This document shows positions 32,295 to 41,205 of a stretch of 64,000 bases of DNA, piece by piece. A model generated the notes under the pieces. It was not told where the DNA came from. It searched no databases and saw only the letters and a program-made list of their open reading frames with translations. The translations under genes were made by a program, and so were the position numbers. The stretch is from CAMLOF01 sp041913045 (GTDB taxonomy: Bacteria > Pseudomonadota > Gammaproteobacteria > Burkholderiales > Burkholderiaceae_C): positions 42,804 to 106,803 of the forward strand of contig JAYSGB010000012.1 in NCBI GenBank assembly GCA_041913045.1. Direction: 5' to 3'. Positions within the stretch are counted from its first letter, which is position 1. Every line of letters begins with the position of its first letter.

Positions 32295-32939
32295 ATGAAC
32301 CGGGTCGCCATCTTCGGTACCTCAGGCATGGCCAGGGAGGCAGGAGACATCGCACACGCGCTCGGGCTGCAACCAATCTACGTCGCCAGGAGCCTTGATG
32401 AAGTGGGCCCCGGAATTGAGCACGAGGAGGTGATCCTAGAGGACGAATGTCTGGGCTTGCACGACGTCCCGTTCGTGATCGGCATTGGCGACAATTCGAT
32501 CCGACGCAAGATCGCGGCTCGGTTTGGTGACCAGCTGCTGTTCACCAACCTGATCCACCCCTCTGCCACGTTCGGCCATCGCCAGCGGAATGCGGTGGAA
32601 AAGAGGCAAGGCCTGATCATTGCAGCCGGCGCTCGCCTTACCAGCCAGATCAGCCTGGGCGACTTCACGATAGTCAACCAGGGCGTGCTGATAGCCCATG
32701 ATGTGTTGGTGGGTGAGCATGTGCACCTGGCGCCCGGCTGCATCATCTCTGGCCATGTTCACATCGGTGATGGCTGCTGGATCGGCGCCGGTGCGGTGAT
32801 CAACCAGGGCAGCCCCGACGCGCCCATGATGATCGGCCCGGAAACGGTCATTGGCTCCGGCGCCGCGGTGATCCGTCCGTGCGAGGCCAGGTCAGTGTAC
32901 GCAGGCGTGCCTGCAAGGAGAATCTCATGTCGGTCCTGA
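32295..32939 (+). CDS. legH: Sugar O/N-acetyltransferase (LegH/PglD-like)
   Basis: A 214-residue acetyltransferase of the PglD/NeuD family. A Rossmann-like N-terminal part (VAIFGTSGMAREAGDI) precedes left-handed beta-helix hexapeptide repeats (LGDFTIVNQGVLIAHDVLVG onward), and it ends YAGVPARRIS. It should N-acetylate the 4-amino group made by LegC, giving the 2,4-diacetamido sugar. Start ATG 32295, and its end overlaps legI by 13 bases. Confidence 0.82.
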   Translation: MNRVAIFGTSGMAREAGDIAHALGLQPIYVARSLDEVGPGIEHEEVILEDECLGLHDVPFVIGIGDNSIRRKIAARFGDQLLFTNLIHPSATFGHRQRNAVEKRQGLIIAAGARLTSQISLGDFTIVNQGVLIAHDVLVGEHVHLAPGCIISGHVHIGDGCWIGAGAVINQGSPDAPMMIGPETVIGSGAAVIRPCEARSVYAGVPARRISCRS

Positions 32940-33928
32940 TCATTGCCGAGGCGGGTGTCAACCACAACGGCGATCTCGAGATGGCGCGTCAACTGGTGGC
33001 CGCGGCCGCAGCGGCAGGCGCCGACATCGTCAAGTTCCAGACCTTCAGCGCGCGCAAGCTGGTCACATCGGGCGCCGCGAAGGCGGCCTATCAGATCGCT
33101 ACCACCGGCAACCAGGAGGGTCAGCTCGACATGATCCGCAAGCTGGAACTGTCACGGCAGGACCATAAGGTGCTGATCGACGAATGCCGGCGCCACGGCA
33201 TCCGGTTCTTCTCCACCGCGTTCGACACCGACAGCTTTGACATGCTCATGGAACTGGGTCTAGACATGGTCAAGATTCCGTCGGGCGAACTCACCAACCT
33301 ACCGCTGCTGCGCCACATGACCCGCCACGGACTGCCTGTGATGCTTTCCACCGGCATGGCCACGCTGGGCGAGGTCGAGGCGGCGTTGGACGTGATCGAG
33401 CGCAACGGCACGCCCCGGCAGCTGATCACGGTCCTGCAGTGCACGACCGAGTACCCGGCCCCGATGGAGGACGTCAACCTCAGAGCCATGCTGTCCATGA
33501 AGGCGGCATTCGGCGTCGAGGTCGGGTATTCCGACCACACGCCCGGTATCGAGATTCCGGTGGCTGCCGTGGCCCTGGGGGCAACGATCATCGAGAAGCA
33601 CTTCACCCTGGACTGTAACCTGCCCGGTCCGGACCACAAGGCCAGCCTGGAGCCTGATCGGTTCAAGGCCATGGTCTGCGCCATCCGGAATGTGGAGATC
33701 GCACTGGGAGACGGCATCAAGCGGCCCAGCGCGAGCGAGCTCAAAAACAAGCCGATTGCCCGCAAGTCACTGGTGGCGGCGCGTCGTATCCACGCCGGTG
33801 AAAGGTTTTCAGCGGAAAACCTGGCGGCCAAGCGCCCTGGCACCGGCATCTCGCCGATGCAATGGGACGAAGTGATCGGCAGGGTCGCGGTGCGCGATTT
33901 CGACCCCGACGAGTTGATAGATCTATGA
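32927..33928 (+). CDS. legI: N,N'-diacetyllegionaminate synthase (LegI/NeuB)
   Basis: A 333-residue NeuB-family enzyme condensing the 6-deoxy-mannose-type sugar with phosphoenolpyruvate. It has a TIM barrel (VLIIAEAGVNHNGDLEMARQ) and a C-terminal SAF domain (SLVAARRIHAGERFSAENLA). The AAGGAG site at 32915-32920 supports ATG 32927. The stop overlaps legG (ATGA). Membership of the Leg rather than Neu or Pse group is judged from its neighbours. Confidence 0.9.
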   Translation: MSVLIIAEAGVNHNGDLEMARQLVAAAAAAGADIVKFQTFSARKLVTSGAAKAAYQIATTGNQEGQLDMIRKLELSRQDHKVLIDECRRHGIRFFSTAFDTDSFDMLMELGLDMVKIPSGELTNLPLLRHMTRHGLPVMLSTGMATLGEVEAALDVIERNGTPRQLITVLQCTTEYPAPMEDVNLRAMLSMKAAFGVEVGYSDHTPGIEIPVAAVALGATIIEKHFTLDCNLPGPDHKASLEPDRFKAMVCAIRNVEIALGDGIKRPSASELKNKPIARKSLVAARRIHAGERFSAENLAAKRPGTGISPMQWDEVIGRVAVRDFDPDELIDL

Positions 33929-35103
33929 AACGCAAGATCTGTGTGGTGACAGGCACGCGGGCCGAGTTCGGCCTGCTGCGCTGGCTGATGCAGGACATCG
34001 CCGGATGTGACGATCTGGAGCTTCAGGTGATAGCCACCGGCATGCACCTCTCGCCCGAGTTCGGCATGACGGTACGCGAAGTCGAAGCAGCCGGCTTCAT
34101 CGTCGATGCCAGGGTCGAGATGCTGCTGAGCGCGGACACCGCCACCGGCGTGACCAAGTCCATGGGCCTGGGCCTGATCGGTTTCGCCGATGCGCTGGAG
34201 CGCCTGCGCCCGGACCTTTTGCTGGTGCTGGGCGACCGGTTCGAAATCTGGGCAGCCGCGACCTCAGCCTTGATTGCGGGCGTGCCGATTGCACATCTGC
34301 ATGGTGGCGAGACCACCGAGGGCGCCTTTGATGAGGCCATAAGGCATTCCATCACCAAGATGTCCCACCTGCACTTTGTGGGGGCCGAGCCCTACCGCCA
34401 GCGCGTCATACAGCTGGGTGAGCAGCCGGATCGGGTGTTTCTGGTGGGAGGTCTCGGAGTCGATGCCATCAAGCGCGTCCCATTGCTCGACAGAACCAGG
34501 CTGGAAGCCGCACTGGACTTCCACTTGGGCCATCGCAATCTCCTGGTCACCTTCCATCCCGTGACGCTGGAGGTCGGCAGTTCGGCCCAGCAGATGGCGG
34601 AGTTGCTGGCGGCGCTTCATGACCTGGAAGACACACGCCTCATCTTCACATTGCCCAATGCCGACACCGGCGGCCGGGAGCTGATATCCATGGTGGAATC
34701 CTTCGTTGCGGCACACCCGAACGCGCGTGCGTATCCGTCGCTTGGTCAGCAACGCTACCTCTCCTGCCTGCAGTTCGTGGATGGCGTGGTCGGCAATTCC
34801 TCCAGTGGGCTGGCCGAGGCGCCCAGTTTCGGTATCGGCACTGTGAACATTGGGAATCGGCAGAAGGGCAGGCTTTCGGCCAGCAGTGTCATCGACTGCG
34901 AGCCCGATCGGCTCAGCATCCGGGTGGCCCTGGAACGCCTTTACGACCCGGCATTCCGGACCAGCCTGCGCTCCACCGTCAACCCTTACGGCGATGGCGG
35001 CGCAAGCCGCAAGATCGTCGAGATCCTGCGAGAACAGCCCCTGGACCAGCTGCTGAAGAAGACCTTCTTCGACCTCCCAACATCTGACCATCGCCGCTCA
35101 TGA
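33925..35103 (+). CDS. legG: Hydrolysing UDP/GDP-sugar 2-epimerase (LegG/NeuC)
   Basis: A 392-residue NeuC-type enzyme that removes the nucleotide while inverting C2, giving 2,4-diacetamido-2,4,6-trideoxymannose for LegI. Motifs include KICVVTGTRAEFGLLRWLM, IAHLHGGETTEGAFDEAIRH and VGNSSSGLAEAP. The chosen ATG at 33925 overlaps the legI stop. A longer frame to 33862 is not needed. It is followed by ptmE with a 4-base overlap. Confidence 0.9.
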   Translation: MKRKICVVTGTRAEFGLLRWLMQDIAGCDDLELQVIATGMHLSPEFGMTVREVEAAGFIVDARVEMLLSADTATGVTKSMGLGLIGFADALERLRPDLLLVLGDRFEIWAAATSALIAGVPIAHLHGGETTEGAFDEAIRHSITKMSHLHFVGAEPYRQRVIQLGEQPDRVFLVGGLGVDAIKRVPLLDRTRLEAALDFHLGHRNLLVTFHPVTLEVGSSAQQMAELLAALHDLEDTRLIFTLPNADTGGRELISMVESFVAAHPNARAYPSLGQQRYLSCLQFVDGVVGNSSSGLAEAPSFGIGTVNIGNRQKGRLSASSVIDCEPDRLSIRVALERLYDPAFRTSLRSTVNPYGDGGASRKIVEILREQPLDQLLKKTFFDLPTSDHRRS

Positions 35104-36152
35104 ACAACTGGAAGCAGATCACTGTTCCTGACCACACGCCGCTGGAAGACGCGATCACCACGCTCGACAAGGGTGGGCAGCGCATCGTCCTCGTCACGGA
35201 CGATAGTGACCGCCTGCTCGGCACCCTTACCGATGGCGATGTCCGACGAGCCCTGCTGCGCCATCTGCCGCTCACCACGCCAGTGGGTGAGGTGATGTGC
35301 ACCACGCCCCAGGTGGCTCAGCAGCACTGGTCGCGCGAGAAGATCCTGACAGTGATGGAAACCACCCGCCTCCTGCAGCTGCCGGTGGTGGATGACGATG
35401 GACGTGTGATCGGACTGGAGACGCTGCACGAACTGCTCGACCGCAAACACATCGACAACCCGGTGTTCCTGATGGCCGGCGGCTTCGGTACCCGGCTGTA
35501 TCCCCTGACCAAGACCTGCCCCAAGCCCATGCTCAAGGTCGGCGGCAAGCCCATCCTCGAGCTGATCTTGGAGGGCTTTGCCAACGCAGGCTTCCACCGG
35601 TTCTTCATCTCCACGCACTACCTGCCGGAGATCATCAAGGACCACTTCGGCGACGGCTCGAACTGGGGCGTATCCATTACCTATGTGGACGAGGTGGAGC
35701 CGCTGGGCACCGGCGGCGCGCTGGGGCTCCTGCCACAGGAGCAGATCGATCTTCCCCTGATCGTCATGAACGGCGATCTCCTGACGCGGATCGACTTCCG
35801 CAGTCTTCTGGACTTCCATGTCAGACAGGGCAGTGCCGCCACGATGTGCGTGCGGGAACACCAGCACCAGGTGCCCTACGGCGTCATCGAGTCCACCGAT
35901 TCCCGCCTGACCTCCTTCGTCGAAAAGCCGATCCACCGCTACTTCATCAACGCGGGGATCTATGTGCTGTCGCCCGAGACGGTGAAGCGGGTACCGCCTC
36001 AGACACGGATCGACATGCCGGATGTGCTGGCCTCAGCCATGAGCGATCAGCAGACCGTCTCGGTGTTCCCGATCCATGAATCCTGGCTGGACATTGGCCG
36101 GATGGATGACTTCGAACGGGCCCATGAACATCTCGCTCGGAGCGATACATGA
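35100..36152 (+). CDS. ptmE: CBS-domain nucleotidyltransferase (PtmE type)
   Basis: A 350-residue protein with two CBS motifs (about residues 1-115, including GGQRIVLVTDDSDRLLGTL) fused to a sugar-nucleotidyltransferase domain. The latter has the signature FLMAGGFGTRLYPLTKTCPK (about residue 122). In Campylobacter, PtmE makes GDP-glucosamine for legionaminic acid. The same fusion here supports a GDP-linked route. Gene overlaps on both sides place it firmly in the operon. Confidence 0.85.
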   Translation: MNNWKQITVPDHTPLEDAITTLDKGGQRIVLVTDDSDRLLGTLTDGDVRRALLRHLPLTTPVGEVMCTTPQVAQQHWSREKILTVMETTRLLQLPVVDDDGRVIGLETLHELLDRKHIDNPVFLMAGGFGTRLYPLTKTCPKPMLKVGGKPILELILEGFANAGFHRFFISTHYLPEIIKDHFGDGSNWGVSITYVDEVEPLGTGGALGLLPQEQIDLPLIVMNGDLLTRIDFRSLLDFHVRQGSAATMCVREHQHQVPYGVIESTDSRLTSFVEKPIHRYFINAGIYVLSPETVKRVPPQTRIDMPDVLASAMSDQQTVSVFPIHESWLDIGRMDDFERAHEHLARSDT

Positions 36153-37135
36153 GGGCGCTGGTCGTCGGCACCGGGAGCATTGCAAAGCGCCATCTGGCCA
36201 ATCTCCAGAGTCATCCGTCTGTGAGCGCCACCGTGATGGTGCGCTCCAGCACACCAGGACCGGAGGCCCCCCACCACCAGTCCGATACGGTACTGGCGTC
36301 GATCGACCAGGCCATGGCCTGGGGACCGGACCGGGTCATCGTGGCCTCCCCGGCGCCTTTTCACCTGCAGCACGCACAGTTGTTTGCCCAGGCAGGAGTT
36401 CCATTGCTCATTGAAAAGCCGCTGAGTGACACATGGGAGCAGTGCGATGCCCACCAACCCTGGTTGCTCCAGCATCGGCACCTGATTTCGGTTGGCTACA
36501 ACCTGCGCTACCTACCCTCCGCAGTCTTCCTCAGTTCGTACCTGCATCAGGGACAACTGACCGGCATTTCTTCTATCAGCATCGAAGTCGGCCAGTACCT
36601 GCCGGACTGGAGACCCGGATCGGACTATCGGGAGCAGGTTTCCGCCCGGAAAGCTCTGGGCGGGGGGGCCATTCTGGAACTGAGCCACGAGCTGGATCTG
36701 CTGATCTGGCTGTTCGGATGGCCTGCCGGCGTTTTCTGCCGAGCCCGCCAGACTGGTCAGCTCGACATCGACGTGGAGGACACGGTCGATGCGATCTTCG
36801 CGCTCGAGAACGGCGTGACCGCCTCTCTGCACATGGACTTCCTGCAGCGGGCGGTGACCCGAAAGATCAAGATCGTGTCGGCCATGGGCAATCTGGTCTG
36901 GAACATTGTTGAAGACACGGTTGAACTGGTCACGGGCACAGGTTCCGTGCAGCTGTTCAACCCGCCTCACCGCGACCGTAACCACAGTTACAGGGAAGAA
37001 ATGAACGACTTCATTTCTGAGGGTAGATGCGCTGCGAGCGTCTCGGATGCGCTGAGCGTCATGAAGCTGGTGACTGCTATGAAGCATTCCAGCGAGAACG
37101 CCTGCTTCGTGCCTTTCGGAGGGCAGCATGGCTGA
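36149..37135 (+). CDS. Gfo/Idh/MocA oxidoreductase (PtmF-like)
   Basis: A 328-residue NAD(P)-binding oxidoreductase with RALVVGTGSIAKRHLANL at the start and the family E-K-P motif in VPLLIEKPLSDTW (about residue 95). In legionaminate clusters of Campylobacter a similar protein, PtmF, works with PtmA to provide the glucosamine precursor. The position next to ptmE and before legF fits. It overlaps both neighbours. Confidence 0.75.
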   Translation: MRALVVGTGSIAKRHLANLQSHPSVSATVMVRSSTPGPEAPHHQSDTVLASIDQAMAWGPDRVIVASPAPFHLQHAQLFAQAGVPLLIEKPLSDTWEQCDAHQPWLLQHRHLISVGYNLRYLPSAVFLSSYLHQGQLTGISSISIEVGQYLPDWRPGSDYREQVSARKALGGGAILELSHELDLLIWLFGWPAGVFCRARQTGQLDIDVEDTVDAIFALENGVTASLHMDFLQRAVTRKIKIVSAMGNLVWNIVEDTVELVTGTGSVQLFNPPHRDRNHSYREEMNDFISEGRCAASVSDALSVMKLVTAMKHSSENACFVPFGGQHG

Positions 37136-37835
37136 GCGGGTGTTCGCTTTCGTGTTTGCACGGGGTGGTTCCAAGGGACTTCCGCGCAAAAATGTGAAGC
37201 TTCTGGACGGCATCCCCTTGCTGGCCCATTCGATTCGGTGCGCGAACAGCCTGCCGGCCGTGGAGCGCGTGTTCGTGTCCACCGATGATGCGGAAATCGC
37301 AGCCGTTGCGCGGGAGTGGAATGCCGAGGTGATCGATCGGCCACCTGAACTTGCGACTGACCAAGCCTCCGAATGGCTGGCCTGGCGGCATGCCATCCAG
37401 GCTGCCACCGGCAAGGCGGGTCCGTTCGATGTCTTCCTGAGCCTGCCGGCAACCAGTCCATTGCGATCCACCGAAGACGTGAGTGCGTGTCTTGAGGCGC
37501 TGTCGCCGGAGTCGGATATCGTCATCACCGTCACGCCTGCAGCCCGAAGCCCGTACTTCAACATGGTCGTCCGGGATACTGACGGCCGAAGCCGTCTGTG
37601 CATCGAAACATCCCCGCTGGCGCGTCGACAGGACTCACCCCCGGTCTTCGACATCACCACGGTGGCCTACGTGACACGCCCGACATTCGTGATGAACAAC
37701 GACAGGCTGTTCAGCGGCACCGTGACCTCGGTCATTGTGCCCCGCGAGCGGGCTGCGGATGTGGACGACGCACTTGACTTCCAGTGGTGTGAATTTCTGG
37801 TCAGGCAGCGCAAGGACAACTCCCATGCAGAATGA
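37128..37835 (+). CDS. legF: CMP-legionaminic acid synthetase (LegF/NeuA type)
   Basis: A 235-residue cytidylyltransferase that activates the nonulosonic acid with CTP. The family opening VFAFVFARGGSKGLPRKNVK and the SLPATSPLRSTEDV segment (about residue 105) are diagnostic. With legB, C, H, G and I it completes a route to CMP-legionaminate. The gene overlaps both neighbours slightly. Confidence 0.88.
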   Translation: MAERVFAFVFARGGSKGLPRKNVKLLDGIPLLAHSIRCANSLPAVERVFVSTDDAEIAAVAREWNAEVIDRPPELATDQASEWLAWRHAIQAATGKAGPFDVFLSLPATSPLRSTEDVSACLEALSPESDIVITVTPAARSPYFNMVVRDTDGRSRLCIETSPLARRQDSPPVFDITTVAYVTRPTFVMNNDRLFSGTVTSVIVPRERAADVDDALDFQWCEFLVRQRKDNSHAE

Positions 37836-38586
37836 AAAAGCCTTCGTCGTCATTGGCGCCTGTGGTCTGATCGGGCGGTCCATCACCCACCGGCTTCTGG
37901 AAGCAGGACATGCGGTCGCAGCACTCGACATCGACGAGACGTCACTGTCGAAACTGGCAGCTGATGCTGGCCAGCGCCGCTTTCTGGGGGCGAAGGTCGA
38001 TGCGAGCGACAAGAGCTCCATACAGCAAGCGCTCAACGCGGCGGATGCGCAGTTCGGCCCTCTGGATGGGGCCGTCAACTGCACCTACCCCCGAGGGCGA
38101 AACTACGGCAGGCATCTGCTCGAGATCGAACACGAAGATTTCACCAACAATGTCTCGTTGCACCTCGGGGCCTATTTCCTGTTCATGCAACAGTGCGCTG
38201 TATATGCCAAGCGATCGGGCAGTGGTTTCTCCCTGGTGAACCTGTCGTCCGTCTACGGCTCCATAGCGCCCCGTTTCGAGATCTACGAAGGCACCAGCAT
38301 GACGATGCCGGCCGAGTACGCCGCCATCAAGGCGGGCCTCCAGCACCTGTCCAGATACGTTGCGGCCTACATGAAGGGCACGCGGTTCCGCGTCAACTGC
38401 GTCGCACCGGGTGGGATCCTGGACCGACAACCTGAGAGCTTTCTTTCGAAGTACAAGCAGCATTGCACCGACAAAGGCATGCTGGACCCTGGTGATGTAT
38501 TGGGCGCCGTGATGTTCCTTCTCTCGGAGGAATCACGCTATGTCAATGGCCAGGTTCTCACGGTGGATGACGGCTTCACGCTTTGA
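37825..38586 (+). CDS. SDR-family oxidoreductase (PtmA-like)
   Basis: A 253-residue short-chain dehydrogenase from ATG 37825. It has the cofactor loop AFVVIGACGLIGRSITHRL, a serine in LVNLSSVYGSIAP, and YAAIKAGLQHLSRYV as the YxxxK catalytic pair. The C-terminal SRYVNGQVLTVDDGF is typical of SDRs. In Campylobacter, PtmA sits with PtmE and PtmF in legionaminate synthesis. The same trio here suggests the same job. Confidence 0.78.
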   Translation: MQNEKAFVVIGACGLIGRSITHRLLEAGHAVAALDIDETSLSKLAADAGQRRFLGAKVDASDKSSIQQALNAADAQFGPLDGAVNCTYPRGRNYGRHLLEIEHEDFTNNVSLHLGAYFLFMQQCAVYAKRSGSGFSLVNLSSVYGSIAPRFEIYEGTSMTMPAEYAAIKAGLQHLSRYVAAYMKGTRFRVNCVAPGGILDRQPESFLSKYKQHCTDKGMLDPGDVLGAVMFLLSEESRYVNGQVLTVDDGFTL

Positions 38587-38597
38587 GCAACCGATCG

Positions 38598-39974
38598 ATG
38601 TTCACTGAACGCCAGCCCATGTCGGGCACCTCGCTCCGCTTGGTCCTGGTTGCCATCTTCGGTGCGGCATTTGCCGGCTGGATATGGCTGGTACAGGCCT
38701 CGGGTGGACATGTCTTCGATCTGTTCGCGGCAGGCTATGCCTTGTTGCTGGTCATCACTTTTCCTTCCAGGCTGTTCAGTCCGCTCAGCTTCGTCCACAT
38801 CTATTACGGACTCTGGTATGTGATCGCGCCACTGTTTGCCCAGCGCTATGCAGGTGATGTCATGGACAGCCCGGAAATGCAGCTGGCGCTGGGGTACCTC
38901 TTCCTCGGATATTGGACATGCCTGCTCGGTTGCATGGCCGCAGACCAGTGGCTCGGGAACATCAGGACGGTTGCCCGCAAGACAGCCGAGCCGATTGGAC
39001 GCAACGACGAAGCCCTGTCGAGTGCGTGGATCGTCCTGCTGTACATGGTGTCCACAGCGATGGTTGCGCTGATCGTGATCAATTCTGGCGGGCTCGAGGT
39101 TTGGCTTGACAACCCAGGCGACGCATTCCTGAACCGTCAGGGCACCGGCCTTTATGTGGTGATCAGCCACTACGCGTCCATGCTGCTCGCAGCCCTCAGC
39201 GGGTTTCATGCCTACAGGACCAGGAACCCGATCTGGCTCATGGCATTTGCCGTTTGGCTCATGGCAACCTCGCCGGTTCACGGGAGCAAGTTTCAGATCA
39301 TCCTGCTCCTGTCCTTGTCGCTCATCCCATGGATCAGGCACCTCCGACCGCTATCTCCGGCAGCCATGGCTGTGGGCGGTTGTTTCGTGGGCATCTTCTT
39401 TCTCGGCCTCTACTTCCGGAATCACTCCTGGGTCGAACTCAACATGATCCTGCCCTACGCACTCAACTACTTCTCGACCCTGGACAACTTCGCCATGTCG
39501 CTCAACGACATGGGACCCGGGGCGCTGGAAACCTTCTTCATGCCGTTCCGGAAGCTGGCGAGCCCCCTGGGGATCCCCAACGAGTCCTTCTACTTCGACA
39601 TGAATCACCTCCTGACCGACATGTATTTCCCCCACGCGTGGGCCATCAGAGCCACCGAGCAATGGCCGGTCGAGAAGGATCTTTATCTGAACTTCGGCTT
39701 TTTTGCCGGCCTCCCCCTGCTGTTTGCATACCTGTTCGGGCTCACTGCGATCTGGCATTGGGCCAAGGCCAGAGATACCATCGGATGGTGGTTCGTCTCG
39801 ATCACGACCACCCTGCTGCTGATCTCCCATCTTCGGGGGTCGCTTTACAACTTCAACGACTTCTACATGCTCCCGTTTCTAGCCGTGGTGGGTTATGGCT
39901 TGAGAGCGGTGTCGATCAATCACCCATCCGTCCAGTCGCATGGTTTCTTACAGAAAACTCAAACGACTGGCTGA
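38598..39974 (+). CDS. wzy: Wzy-type O-antigen polymerase
   Basis: A 458-residue protein from ATG 38598, with roughly ten to twelve hydrophobic segments and one larger loop near residues 290-350 (YFDMNHLLTDMYFPHAWAIR). This is the topology of Wzy polymerases, which join repeat units in the periplasm. Sequence conservation in the family is low, so the call rests on topology and the presence of wzx and a wzz-like gene. A TTG start at 38583 is also possible. The 3' end overlaps the next gene by 35 bases. Confidence 0.72.
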   Translation: MFTERQPMSGTSLRLVLVAIFGAAFAGWIWLVQASGGHVFDLFAAGYALLLVITFPSRLFSPLSFVHIYYGLWYVIAPLFAQRYAGDVMDSPEMQLALGYLFLGYWTCLLGCMAADQWLGNIRTVARKTAEPIGRNDEALSSAWIVLLYMVSTAMVALIVINSGGLEVWLDNPGDAFLNRQGTGLYVVISHYASMLLAALSGFHAYRTRNPIWLMAFAVWLMATSPVHGSKFQIILLLSLSLIPWIRHLRPLSPAAMAVGGCFVGIFFLGLYFRNHSWVELNMILPYALNYFSTLDNFAMSLNDMGPGALETFFMPFRKLASPLGIPNESFYFDMNHLLTDMYFPHAWAIRATEQWPVEKDLYLNFGFFAGLPLLFAYLFGLTAIWHWAKARDTIGWWFVSITTTLLLISHLRGSLYNFNDFYMLPFLAVVGYGLRAVSINHPSVQSHGFLQKTQTTG

Positions 39975-41205
39975 TTACCGGGCTGGCACCCGGAACGAGA
40001 TTGCAATCGACGAGCACATGAGGGCCGAAGCATGCCTTCCGGAGTCGCTCCAGTTGAATGTTCCCAGGGTCCAGCGCTGGTCGGGTCGGGCATTGCGGTT
40101 TCCGCGCCTCATGCGTGCTGCTGCGTCGGTAGCCGTCGTGTCGTGGCCCTGCTTTATCGCCCCTGCGCTCTTCAGCATGCAGCTGCTGCAGCTGATGCTC
40201 CTGAAGGCCCGGCAGGGGACCAGCCCGCCTCTGCGCAATGGCAGCGTGATCGGTGCAGGGTTCTCCGAGCGTGCGGTCGAACTCATCAACACGCGTGGCT
40301 TTCCGGTTCGGGCAGAAGCGTGGCTCACGTTCCCTTGGGTAGGCGAGACAGCAAGCGCCGGAAGGCCGCAGCAGGTCGGCTGCCTGGGTCTGATCCGGTA
40401 CCGGGACCTGGCTGCCGCATGGATTGACGCGATGGCCGCGGTATTGAGCTGGCGGCATTCCAGACAACTGGCACCATGGATCCTGCAGACCTACACAGCC
40501 ATGCGCTGGTTCGTCGCCATCCGCGCCATCGAAAGCACCAACGCCCACTGGCTTTGCGCCGAGCACTACGACCGCTGGGCAGTGCTGCTGGACAGGACTG
40601 TCCGGCGCCACCGCGGGGGCTGGACGCTGGTTCAGCACGGCTCGGTGACCGGACTCTCCGGACAGGACACCCTTGAGCTGCCCACCCGGCTGAGGAGAGT
40701 GTCGCAACTGATCTGTTTTGATCAGGACTCACTCGACTTTTTCCACCGCAAAGTGCTCGCTCCCGGCGCATGTGCCTGCCCGGTCACCAACGTGATCCAT
40801 CGCCCCAGCATTCAGACCCGGCGACTGGTTGATCGAGAGGCCGGGCTGCGCCTTCTGATCGTGGGGCACCCATTTTCAGAGTCTCTTCAGGTCCGTCTCC
40901 ACGAAAAGATCTGCTCGATTTTTCCTTCGGTGGTCTGCTTTTACAAACCGCACCCGCATGCGGCCATGTCGCATGACATGAGGACCGTCGGCTGGCGGCT
41001 CGTCGAAGACCCGGCATGCTTTCCCGAAGTGGACCTGCTGCTGAGCTACCCATCCACGTTGGTCAACGAATACGCTTCCGCTGGCATCGAAGCGGTGATC
41101 CACCCGATTTCAGGCAATGAAGAGGAGGCTGTGTCCGTCTGGCACAGCCTGGAGGCAAGAATACGGGACCTTCAGCCATCACATATCCATCTGGGACTTT
41201 CATGA
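39940..41205 (+). CDS. Candidate GT-B glycosyltransferase (possible legionaminyl transferase)
   Basis: A 421-residue protein of no firmly recognised family. The C-terminal third has a GT-B-like pattern: LRLLIVGHPFSESL, VVCFYKPHPHAAMS and DLLLSYPSTLVNEYASAGIE. The KPHP motif followed by an SS/ST-type segment is shared by sialyl- and polysialyl-transferase-like enzymes using CMP-sugars. There is no other candidate for moving CMP-legionaminate in this operon, so it is the best guess for that step. A hydrophobic stretch near residue 60 may attach it to the membrane. Confidence 0.5.
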   Translation: MVSYRKLKRLADYRAGTRNEIAIDEHMRAEACLPESLQLNVPRVQRWSGRALRFPRLMRAAASVAVVSWPCFIAPALFSMQLLQLMLLKARQGTSPPLRNGSVIGAGFSERAVELINTRGFPVRAEAWLTFPWVGETASAGRPQQVGCLGLIRYRDLAAAWIDAMAAVLSWRHSRQLAPWILQTYTAMRWFVAIRAIESTNAHWLCAEHYDRWAVLLDRTVRRHRGGWTLVQHGSVTGLSGQDTLELPTRLRRVSQLICFDQDSLDFFHRKVLAPGACACPVTNVIHRPSIQTRRLVDREAGLRLLIVGHPFSESLQVRLHEKICSIFPSVVCFYKPHPHAAMSHDMRTVGWRLVEDPACFPEVDLLLSYPSTLVNEYASAGIEAVIHPISGNEEEAVSVWHSLEARIRDLQPSHIHLGLS

